Shown here in pieces: positions 1-5,970 of a stretch of 6,956 nucleotides of DNA; the stretch's first letter is position 1, and each line of letters opens with the position of its first letter. Position numbers and translations under genes: made by a program. This DNA comes from Chitinivibrionales bacterium (GTDB taxonomy: Bacteria; Fibrobacterota; Chitinivibrionia; Chitinivibrionales; FEN-1185): the NCBI GenBank assembly GCA_028718065.1, contig JAQUMP010000122.1:1-6956 (forward strand), read 5' to 3'. The notes under the pieces were generated by a model. That model did no database searches. It saw nothing but the letters and a program-made list of their open reading frames with translations, and was not told where the DNA came from.

Positions 1-39
1 TGTACTTAACCCTTCGTGTATATTTTCTTCGGTAGGCAT
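1..39 (-). CDS. N-terminal fragment of an unknown minus-strand gene, running off the left edge
   Basis: The minus strand has an ATG at 39-37 followed by 13 open codons (MPTEENIHEGLST) up to the window edge. An AAGGAG Shine-Dalgarno sequence lies 8 bases upstream of the ATG, inside the neighbouring inverted repeat; this is the main support for a real start. Too little protein is visible to assign a family. The GTGTTACCGATG context at the start resembles the tips of some insertion sequences as I remember them, so a transposase is possible, but that is inference. The gene points away from the restriction-modification operon. Confidence 0.4.
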   Translation of the reverse strand, partial: MPTEENIHEGLST

Positions 40-40
40 C

Positions 41-82
41 GGTAACACTCCTTGATAGTTCTCCTATCATTTAAGTGTTACC
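41..82. repeat. 42-bp two-part inverted repeat upstream of the minus-strand gene
   Basis: GGTAACACT (41-49) is the exact reverse complement of AGTGTTACC (74-82). Inside it, TGATAG (53-58) is the exact reverse complement of CTATCA (64-69), with a 5-base loop. A small unpaired CCT/TTTA bulge separates the two stems. Read on the minus strand, the outer arm overlaps the end of the AAGGAG ribosome binding site and reaches to one base before the ATG. The transcript could therefore hide its own start site, or the DNA could serve as an operator. An insertion-sequence end is another possibility. Confidence 0.6.
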
Positions 83-122
83 CATTTTTCCTAAATCGCA
101 GGACTCATTATCTGGTAGTTAG

Positions 123-855
123 AACAATTTATTTATCGGGGCCTTGACAGATTTGGTTAAAGGTGCGCTTTATCCTGCTGTCAATGATAATCAAGTAATG
201 GCTCAACCTATTCCACTCCCGCCTTTTGCTGAGCAGAAGCGTATTGCAGGAATATTGCGCGAACAGATAACGGCAGTAGAGCGGGCTCGCGTCGCAGCTG
301 AGACCCGTCTTGCTGCTATTAAGGCTCTACCCGCAGCCTCCCAAAGGCAATTTTAAATATGAACCTGCTCCGGGATATATCCGCCTAGTTCAGATTCAAG
401 ATTTTCGTCTTTCCGATGTTGCTGTTTACATTCCAGAACAAATGGCTATAAGAACGTTTGAAATTGATGATGTTATGATAGGAAGATATGGCCCCCCGGT
501 TTTCCAAATTTTAAGGGGCCTATCAGGTGCTTACAACGTCGCACTTATGAAAACAGCACCCTCTGAAAATCTCGATAAAAATTTCTTATACTTTCTTCTT
601 CAATGGCCAAATATCCAAAGAGACGTTGTTGCTCAATCGCAACGTTCCGCAGGCCAATCTGGAGTTCAGAAGGAATACCTCGAAAAATATGTAATTCCTT
701 TACCTCCTTTTCGCCAGCAACAACGAATTGCAGCTCAACTCAATCAGCAGATGGCAGTGGTTCAGAATATCCGAGCCGCGGCGGAAGAAGAACTGAACAT
801 GATCAATGCCATGCCGGCGACCTTACTGCGTCAAGCGTTCAACGGAGAAATTTGA
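123..855 (+). pseudogene. hsdS: Type I restriction-modification specificity subunit HsdS, 5'-truncated and frameshifted remnant
   Basis: HsdS selects the DNA sequence methylated and cut by a type I enzyme. A whole HsdS has two variable target-recognition domains, each followed by a conserved helical spacer. Here the first reading frame, open from 123 to a stop at 354-356, gives only the end of the first recognition domain and the central spacer (PIPLPPFAEQKRIAGIL, then a helix ending ALPAA). A second frame, from about 340 to 855, gives most of the second recognition domain (from about KYEPAPGYIRL) and the C-terminal spacer (VIPLPPFRQQQRIAAQL, ending LLRQAFNGEI). The start of the second recognition domain, perhaps 20-30 residues, is missing at the frame change, so this is a deletion rather than a single-base slip. 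The first recognition domain is lost to the left junction. The stop lies one base before hsdM, and hsdS upstream of hsdM is the less usual order. The 3' frame could still be translated from an internal start as a half-subunit. Confidence 0.85.
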
Positions 856-856
856 T

Positions 857-2617
857 ATGGCACGCGGACAAAAAAAGAACGGAAACAACAACGGAAACGG
901 TAACCGGCTTGCCACTCAGCAATCGGTGGATCAGGCGGTCAAGAGCATCTGTAACATCATGCGGCGTGGGAATTGCGCCGGGGCTATGCAATATGTTCCG
1001 GAGCTGACTTGGATTCTCTTTCTGCGTATTCTTGACGAAAAGGAACACCGCGAAGAGCAGGAAGCCGAAGCTTTGGGCGTGCCGTTCAATCCATCCTTTG
1101 CGTCTCCCTACCGCTGGCGTGATTGGGGCGCACCGCTGGAAACTCTGCCCGCTGGGCAAACCAATAAACGTTTTGAACTGCAAAATGCTCCGCAGAACGC
1201 GTTTTTCAATTTTATCAATACAGAGCTGCTGCCGCACCTCAAATCCCTGAAAAACAAACCCGGCGCATCTGCTCGACAGAAGGTCATCAGTGAGATCATG
1301 ACCGGCGTCGATCGTGTACGGATCGACACTGAACGCAACTTCCTTGATGTGCTGGACAAGGTGCATCAGCTCTCGACTGAAACGATCGACCCGACGCATG
1401 TTTTCACGCTCTCGCAGGTCTATGAGGGTTTGCTTTTAAAAATGGGTGAAAAGGGCAACGACGGCGGACAATTTTTCACCCCGCGTCAGGTCATCAAGGC
1501 GATGGTACAGGCCATCAATCCCACCGTCCACGACACCGTATATGATCCCAGTTGCGGCACAGGCGGTTTCCTTGCCCAGAGCTTTGAGCATATCAAGGCC
1601 AATCTTGGCAACGACGTTACCGCCGACCAGTTGGAAACGCTCAAGCAAAACGCCTTCTGGGGCCGTGAGAAGGAAAACCTTGTTTTCCCCGTGGCGCTGG
1701 CCAATCTTGTCCTGCATGGGATAGATAAGCCTAATCTCTGGCATGGCAACACGCTGACCGGCCAGGAAACCTACGGTGGACTTTTTGAGGGAGCGCCACA
1801 AACCTTCGACGTGATCCTGACTAATCCACCCTTCGGCGGCAAGGAAGGCAAAGAAGCTCAGACCAATTTTGATTACAAAACCGGTGCCACGCAGGTGCTG
1901 TTTCTTCAGCATATCATCCGCAATTTGCGCGAGGGTGGGCGTTGTGGCATTGTGCTTGATGAAGGGTTGCTTTTCCGCACGAATGAAGACGCCTTTACAA
2001 AGACCAAGCGCAAGCTTCTTGACGATTGCAATCTTTGGTGCGTGGTGAGCCTGCCCGGAGGTGTGTTTACGGCCGCTGGCGCGGGTGTTAAAACTAACTT
2101 GCTTTTCTTCGCCAAGGGTCGGCCAACTCAAAAAATCTGGTACTACGATCTGTCTGATCTCAAGGTACGAAAAAAAATTCCGTTAACACTTAAACATTTT
2201 GAGGACTTTTTACGCCTCTTGCCGACTCGTACTAACAGCGAATTATCGTGGATCGTGGACATGGACGAACGCAAACGCATTGCAATGGAAGAGGCTCGGC
2301 CTCTGAAGGAACAGGCCACCACCAAGGGTCAGCAAGCCGCACAGTGGAACGAGCGCCTAAAAGATCTGAAGAAGGCCAAACCGGTCGATGACGATGCCAT
2401 AGCGAAGGCAGAAGCCAAGATTGCGGAACTTACCCGCGAATCGCGTGATCTGGCCAATAAGGCCAAGGAAATCGAAGACTCCGTTTACGACCTCAAAGCC
2501 GTCAACCCGAACAAAAAATCGGTTGTGGATACGCGCACGCCCGAAGATCTCATGGATATCATCGAGGCCAAGGGCAAGGAAATCACCGAAGCGTTGGCAG
2601 TGTTGAGGAAGAGATGA
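857..2617 (+). CDS. hsdM: Type I restriction-modification DNA methyltransferase subunit HsdM
   Basis: This is the N6-adenine DNA methyltransferase subunit, which transfers a methyl group from S-adenosylmethionine and works as a complex with HsdS. The 586-residue product is of ordinary HsdM length. After an Asn/Gly-rich leader (about residues 5-16) comes the helical HsdM N-terminal domain (about 20-160). GQFFTPR lies at 204-210, the AdoMet-binding motif I YDPSCGTGG at 229-237, and the catalytic motif IV NPPF at 323-326, the signature of adenine amino-methyltransferases. A charged segment, probably coiled coil, at about 470-560 fits the HsdS contact region. I chose ATG 857 because GGAG (844-847) sits just upstream, the protein then begins MARGQKK, and the hsdS stop is immediately before; an in-frame ATG at 806 would lie inside hsdS. 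The gene looks intact, but its partner hsdS is broken and no hsdR is in view. It may be an orphan methylase or use another HsdS. The stop overlaps the next start (ATGA). Confidence 0.96.
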   Translation: MARGQKKNGNNNGNGNRLATQQSVDQAVKSICNIMRRGNCAGAMQYVPELTWILFLRILDEKEHREEQEAEALGVPFNPSFASPYRWRDWGAPLETLPAGQTNKRFELQNAPQNAFFNFINTELLPHLKSLKNKPGASARQKVISEIMTGVDRVRIDTERNFLDVLDKVHQLSTETIDPTHVFTLSQVYEGLLLKMGEKGNDGGQFFTPRQVIKAMVQAINPTVHDTVYDPSCGTGGFLAQSFEHIKANLGNDVTADQLETLKQNAFWGREKENLVFPVALANLVLHGIDKPNLWHGNTLTGQETYGGLFEGAPQTFDVILTNPPFGGKEGKEAQTNFDYKTGATQVLFLQHIIRNLREGGRCGIVLDEGLLFRTNEDAFTKTKRKLLDDCNLWCVVSLPGGVFTAAGAGVKTNLLFFAKGRPTQKIWYYDLSDLKVRKKIPLTLKHFEDFLRLLPTRTNSELSWIVDMDERKRIAMEEARPLKEQATTKGQQAAQWNERLKDLKKAKPVDDDAIAKAEAKIAELTRESRDLANKAKEIEDSVYDLKAVNPNKKSVVDTRTPEDLMDIIEAKGKEITEALAVLRKR

Positions 2618-4125
2618 ACGCTCTACTTGATACTAATATCATTATTCATCGAGAAGCGGCCCGTGTAATTAATAAAGAAATAGGTTTATTATTTAACTGG
2701 CTGGATACTCTGCATGTAAAAAAATGTGTTCATCCGATTACTGTCGAGGAAATCGAAAAACATGGGGACGGAAAAACGGTTGAAACATTTAAAACGAAAA
2801 TCGAAAACTACCATATTTTAAAGACCGTTGCCCCCCTACATCCTTCCATCGTTAGTCTTTTTTCGTCAACAGATAAAGCCGAAAATGATCGAAACGATAC
2901 GATTCTGATCAATGAGGTTTTTGCTGGTAGAGTCCACATCCTGATTACGGAAGATAAACGAATACACGAGAAGGCTATTTCGCTCAATATTTCCGAAAAA
3001 CTTTTTACTATCGAATCCTTCATTGAAAAGGCAGTATCTGAAAATCCCTCCCTGGTCGATTATAAAACTCTTTCTGTTAAAAAAGAGTTTTTCGGGAACG
3101 TCAATGTAGCCTGTACATTTTTTGACAGCTTCAGAGCGGACTACCCAGGATTTGATAAATGGTTCAATAGAAAGGCTGAAGAGCCAGCCTATATTTGTCG
3201 TTCATCTGATAATATTCTTGCATTTCTTTATGTTAAGCACGAAGGAGAAAACGAAACTTATCGCGATATCGAACCCATATTTTCGCCCAAACGGCGTTTG
3301 AAAATAGGTTCATTTAAAGTTGAATTGAACGGGTTCAAGCTGGGTGAACGGTTTTTAAAGATCGTTTTTGACAATGCTATCCGTTTCAGGGTCGAAGAAA
3401 TTTATGTGACAATTTTCATTAATTCTCCAGAGCATGAAAGGTTAATTAGCATACTTGAATTATATGGGTTTCGTCATTATGGTTATAAAATTTCATTTGG
3501 GAAACGCGAGCTGGTATTTGTTCGACCTTTCGAAAAAAGTTTCGATTTTACCAATCCCAAATTAACTTTTCCTTTTTTTTCCAGAAATTCAAATGTGTTT
3601 TTAGTCCCGATATGGCCAGATTATCATACAAGCCTTTTGCCGGACTCTATCCTCAGTACGGAGTCCCCAGCAGAATTTATAGAGAACGAACCATTTCGAA
3701 ATGCTATCGGCAAGGTTTATATTTCCCGTTCCATAGAAAGAAATTTGCAAAGCGGCGATATAATCATTTTTTATCGGACAGGTGGGTATCATAAAAGTGT
3801 TATAACGACAATTGGTGTTGTTGAAAGCATGATTGATCAGATACCTTCAGAAACAATATTCATAGAAAAATGTGGGAAAAGGTCTGTTCTGCCCCCTGAA
3901 GAACTAAGTAAGTGGTGGAATTATAATCCCCAAAACAGGCCCTTTATTGTAAACTTTTTATATGCGTATTCCTTCCCTCATCGGATCAATCTTCAAAGGC
4001 TTATAGAATTGGGAATAATTCCTGATTATCAGTCTGCACCGAGGGGTTTTTATAGAATTAAGCCGGAACAGTTTAACGTGATTTTAAAGGAAACCAATAC
4101 GAATGAAAGTATTATTGTCGATTAG
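2614..4125 (+). CDS. PIN - GNAT-like - PUA/EVE-like three-domain protein, putative nuclease effector
   Basis: Residues 1-140 form a PIN nuclease domain. LLDTNII supplies Asp6, TVEEI supplies Glu45/46, NDRND supplies Asp95 and TEDKR supplies Asp114, so the full acidic metal-binding set of a Mg-dependent RNase appears present. Residues about 150-310 resemble a GNAT acetyltransferase fold: a helix after GERFLK, then an ending like motif B (LELYGFRHYGYKISF). The acetyl-CoA loop is not canonical, so catalysis is uncertain. Residues about 326-495 look like a PUA/EVE-type nucleic-acid-binding domain (VFLVPIW near 328, SGDIIIFYRTGGYHKS at 380-395). The start ATG overlaps the hsdM stop as ATGA, with GAGGAAGAG just upstream, indicating translational coupling. 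The stop lies 23 bases inside the ASCH gene. The gene is more AT-rich than hsdM. I infer an RNA-cleaving effector tied to the restriction-modification locus. Domain calls 2 and 3 rest on pattern recognition only. Confidence 0.8.
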   Translation: MNALLDTNIIIHREAARVINKEIGLLFNWLDTLHVKKCVHPITVEEIEKHGDGKTVETFKTKIENYHILKTVAPLHPSIVSLFSSTDKAENDRNDTILINEVFAGRVHILITEDKRIHEKAISLNISEKLFTIESFIEKAVSENPSLVDYKTLSVKKEFFGNVNVACTFFDSFRADYPGFDKWFNRKAEEPAYICRSSDNILAFLYVKHEGENETYRDIEPIFSPKRRLKIGSFKVELNGFKLGERFLKIVFDNAIRFRVEEIYVTIFINSPEHERLISILELYGFRHYGYKISFGKRELVFVRPFEKSFDFTNPKLTFPFFSRNSNVFLVPIWPDYHTSLLPDSILSTESPAEFIENEPFRNAIGKVYISRSIERNLQSGDIIIFYRTGGYHKSVITTIGVVESMIDQIPSETIFIEKCGKRSVLPPEELSKWWNYNPQNRPFIVNFLYAYSFPHRINLQRLIELGIIPDYQSAPRGFYRIKPEQFNVILKETNTNESIIVD

Positions 4126-4540
4126 GCCTGAATTTGCCAATAAAATCTTTTCTGGCGAAAAGAAGTATGAGTTCAGAAGAGTGCTTTTTAAAAAAGCTGG
4201 TATTACGAATGTCGTTGTTTATGCATCATCTCCTGTATGTAAAGTAATTGGCGAATTCGAAATTGGTGCAGTGCTAACAGATGAGGTTAGTTCGTTATGG
4301 AAAAAGACCCGGCAATTCGCTGGGATAACTGAAGATTTCTTTTACTCTTATTTTGCCACAAAAAGCATCGGACATGCGATTAAAGTAAAAAAAACGATTA
4401 TGTATAATGCCCCAATCGCTATCGAACAAGGGTATGGTATTAAACCGCCACAATCCTTCGCTTACATCAACAGCCCAGGCACGAAAAAAAATAAAAAGGA
4501 TCGCATGAGGTTCATTGCCCCTTCTTTGACGCCCAATTAA
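4103..4540 (+). CDS. ASCH-domain (PUA-like fold) small protein
   Basis: The 145-residue protein opens with LLSIRPEFANKIFSGEKKYEFRR, the hallmark of ASCH domains, with the GxKxxExR motif at residues 18-25. ASCH domains have a PUA-related fold and are believed to bind RNA or modified nucleotides. The domain appears to finish at PPQSFAYI (about residue 122). The remaining 23 residues form a polar, Lys-rich tail that looks like read-through past the usual end. ATG 4103 overlaps the upstream PIN-GNAT gene by 23 bases, with AAAGGA about 11 bases before the start, so the two proteins are made together. It is plausibly the sensor or antitoxin partner of the PIN protein; that role is inferred from coupling only. 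Confidence 0.85.
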   Translation: MKVLLSIRPEFANKIFSGEKKYEFRRVLFKKAGITNVVVYASSPVCKVIGEFEIGAVLTDEVSSLWKKTRQFAGITEDFFYSYFATKSIGHAIKVKKTIMYNAPIAIEQGYGIKPPQSFAYINSPGTKKNKKDRMRFIAPSLTPN

Positions 4541-4710
4541 AAGGGGATGATGATGCACAATCGTGTTGGAAGCCAGAAATAAAGGCAGCGCCTCGAGGCT
4601 ATTCCTGCGGCGGCATTTTGAAATCGAGGTATTTTGGGACGGATGTTCTTTATTGCTTTATCTCCACACGGGTTTCACCGTTCCCCGATCTACCCGCCAC
4701 ACGGACCACC

Positions 4711-4724
4711 AGCCGGATCCGGCT
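4711..4724. repeat. Perfect 14-bp palindrome in the intergenic region before the second PIN gene
   Basis: AGCCGGATCCGGCT reads the same on both strands. It lies in the 259-base gap (4541-4799) between the ASCH gene and the VapC-like gene, about 75 bases before that gene's start, where an operator could sit. The rest of the gap shows no convincing gene, promoter or terminator. An open frame from 4618 has no ribosome binding site and no family resemblance. Confidence 0.35.
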
Positions 4725-4799
4725 TAGGATACTGCGAGCGGAAGATGGAATAATATATTTTAAAAAGAGAGGAATAATAAACCGGCATCAGGAGCGGTA

Positions 4800-5267
4800 A
4801 TGAAAATACCCCATATCTATATTGACACTTCGGTAATTGGCGGTTGTTTTGATGAGGAGTTTAGCGTTTGGTCGAATGCCCTTTTTGATGATATTATCAA
4901 GGGATTGTTCAATCCGATGATTTCAACCGTTGTTGCCGAAGAAATTGATAGCGCCCCTGAATGGGTGAGATCAAAATATGAAGATTTGCTCAATGCCGGC
5001 GCACAAATACTCACACCTGATAAACGAAGCTTTGAATTATTGAGAAACTATGAGAAGCATGATATCATTCCGGTTAAATATCGCAATGATATGCTGCATA
5101 TTGCGCTTGCAACAATTGCTGGTGCGGACATTCTCGTCAGTTGGAATTTTAAACACATCGTTCGCTATGACAAGATTCAGCAATTCAATGCCGTGAATAT
5201 TGAGAATGGTTATAGGACAATCGCGATTTACTCTCCACGTGAGGTAACGTATTATGAAAAAATTTGA
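4800..5267 (+). CDS. VapC-like PIN-domain protein, probable toxin
   Basis: The 155-residue protein is a single PIN domain, the fold of VapC-type endoribonucleases. Visible motifs are YIDTSVIGG with Asp9, STVVAEEID with Glu47/48, and NDMLHIALATIAGADILVSW with Asp97. The fourth acidic position is replaced: the segment reads SWNFKHIV (Asn116), where classic PIN proteins carry Asp. I recall this WNFKH form from a whole PIN subfamily, so it need not mean inactivity. The start is set by AGGAG (4790-4794), 5 bases before ATG 4800. The next gene overlaps its end by 14 bases. Toxin first, small partner second, is the reverse of the usual vapBC order. The substrate cannot be read from the sequence. Confidence 0.85.
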   Translation: MKIPHIYIDTSVIGGCFDEEFSVWSNALFDDIIKGLFNPMISTVVAEEIDSAPEWVRSKYEDLLNAGAQILTPDKRSFELLRNYEKHDIIPVKYRNDMLHIALATIAGADILVSWNFKHIVRYDKIQQFNAVNIENGYRTIAIYSPREVTYYEKI

Positions 5268-5454
5268 CGCCGTCCTGACCGTCCGTGAAATCAGAGATAG
5301 GATATATGAACAAAATAAAAACAAATCCGACGATGAACTGATAGCTTATTACCAGAGCAAATTAGAACGGGCGAAGTGGGTTCAAGAGAAAAGAGCGGAA
5401 TATCGGGCGGATGGCGCACCCACGAGTAATAAAAAAGCCATTTCCTCCCGATGA
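5254..5454 (+). CDS. Small charged helical protein, probable antitoxin partner of the PIN protein
   Basis: This 66-residue protein (MKKFDAVLTVREIRDRIYEQ at its start) is rich in Glu, Lys and Arg and predicted to be almost entirely helical. It has no DNA-binding motif that I can recognise. GAGGTAA (5241-5247) lies 6 bases before the ATG. The 14-base overlap with the PIN gene implies coupled translation. Short proteins opening with a KFDAV-like segment and a helical RDKL/RDRI segment are familiar to me next to PIN genes of this type, and presumably mask the toxin. The last 15 or so residues (ADGAPTSNKKAISSR) look disordered. The antitoxin role rests on context. Confidence 0.72.
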   Translation: MKKFDAVLTVREIRDRIYEQNKNKSDDELIAYYQSKLERAKWVQEKRAEYRADGAPTSNKKAISSR

Positions 5455-5510
5455 GACATCGCCCCCAAACCACCCATTGACAGATAATTATAATCCGGCC
5501 TTGTCCGGTC

Positions 5511-5554
5511 CGGTTCTGTGTTTTACAACGGAGTTAGCGGGCGAATCAGAACCG
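5511..5554. repeat. 8-bp inverted repeat with 28-base spacer
   Basis: CGGTTCTG (5511-5518) is the exact reverse complement of CAGAACCG (5547-5554). It lies about 55 bases downstream of the small helical gene. No T-run follows the right arm, so it does not look like a simple terminator. It could be a weak RNA hairpin or a protein-binding site. Confidence 0.3.
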
Positions 5555-5607
5555 TACAAGACTGCTGCTAAAGTTCTTCCCCTATGCCGGCTCCTTAAAT
5601 TATTTTT

Positions 5608-5623
5608 CTTGTCTAAATTGTCT
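5608..5623 (-). repeat. Left copy of inverted AGACAAG-type repeat pair
   Basis: On the minus strand this reads AGACAATTTAGACAAG, i.e. two near-direct copies of AGACAA(G) spaced by 9. It matches the sequence at 5793-5810 in inverted orientation except for two extra bases in that copy. The half tRNA gene lies between the two. Paired short direct repeats placed in this way resemble integrase arm sites or regulator-binding sites. Confidence 0.45.
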
Positions 5624-5692
5624 CAAAAAGAAAATTGTAGGGCGCATCGATATCGTTTTAACCTCTTTTTTCCCAGCAAATTATGGAGATAT

Positions 5693-5736
5693 GGCAGCGT
5701 AGCTCAGTTGGTTAGAGCAATGGAATCATAATCTAT
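5693..5736 (+). pseudogene. 5' half of a tRNA-Met(CAU) gene, truncated after the anticodon stem
   Basis: GGCAGCG (5693-5699) fits the 5' acceptor strand. TA follows, then a D arm with stem GCTC (5702-5705)/GAGC (5715-5718) and loop AGTTGGTTA. The anticodon stem ATGGA (5720-5724) pairs with TCTAT (5732-5736), including one G-T pair, around the loop ATCATAA with anticodon CAT at 5727-5729. After 5736 there is no variable loop, no T arm with TTCRA, and no complementary acceptor strand. A starting G, expected to pair with C72, suggests an elongator Met or Ile2 type rather than the initiator. It cannot make a working tRNA. It probably marks a recombination or deletion breakpoint. Confidence 0.82.
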
Positions 5737-5792
5737 ATTCATTTGTCAATGTTCCGTTTTTCCGCGGAATTCCGCCCCTCCCTGAAAAATAA

Positions 5793-5810
5793 AGACAAGA
5801 TTTAGACAAG
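5793..5810 (+). repeat. Right copy of inverted AGACAAG-type repeat pair
   Basis: AGACAAGATTTAGACAAG contains two exact copies of AGACAAG spaced by 11 bases (one helical turn). Its inverted counterpart is at 5608-5623 on the other side of the half tRNA. A protein could bind both copies on one face of the helix. Confidence 0.5.
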
Positions 5811-5970
5811 ATTGATTGCCCGGATCATAGCCTACATTTCTTTTCCCAAGAGCGCTGCTCCTGCGAAACGATGCCTCTGCGTATTTCAGTTTTTCTCCCT
5901 GCTTGCGCTACCAAATGCGATATTTTAAATATTTATCACAACCAAAATTATTTAAAATTAAGGCAGTCAC

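Larger units (their letters stand above)
5455..5970. other. 516-base intergenic region with recombination-like features and no supported protein gene
   Basis: No reading frame here has both a ribosome binding site and a protein-like composition. The longest plus-strand frame (5411-5731) overlaps the end of the small helical gene and then translates the half tRNA as GSVAQLVRA, a known artefact. The stretch contains the 5' half of a tRNA-Met gene, two inverted AGACAAG-type repeat pairs around it, an 8-bp inverted repeat at 5511-5554, and a TTCCGCGGAA palindrome at 5760-5769. The last 60 bases before the DUF3800 start are very AT-rich, where its promoter probably lies, but no pair of promoter boxes is convincing. 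Confidence 0.6.

Noticed and set aside
144..149. TTGACA as a promoter for the hsdS remnant and hsdM
   Set aside because: It lies inside the hsdS coding remnant and no good -10 box follows at 16-18 bases.
1436..2131. 231-residue minus-strand frame inside hsdM
   Set aside because: It lies wholly opposite motif-bearing hsdM codons and has no recognisable domain; it is a shadow of the real gene.
4618..4800. 60-residue plus-strand frame between the ASCH and PIN genes
   Set aside because: No Shine-Dalgarno site and an Arg/Thr-rich composition typical of chance frames.
5477..5494. TTGACA and TATAAT close together
   Set aside because: Only 6 bases separate the boxes, which is far from the 16-18 needed, and no -35 fits the TATAAT.
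5411..5731. 106-residue plus-strand reading frame
   Set aside because: It overlaps the end of the small helical gene, has no convincing ribosome binding site, and its end is the half tRNA translated as GSVAQLVRA, a familiar annotation artefact.
5851..5861. GCGCTGCTCC as the missing 3' acceptor end of the tRNA, as if an intron or insertion split the gene
   Set aside because: It partly matches the expected acceptor strand, but no T arm precedes it, CCA-like context is absent, and the gap is too short for a group I intron.
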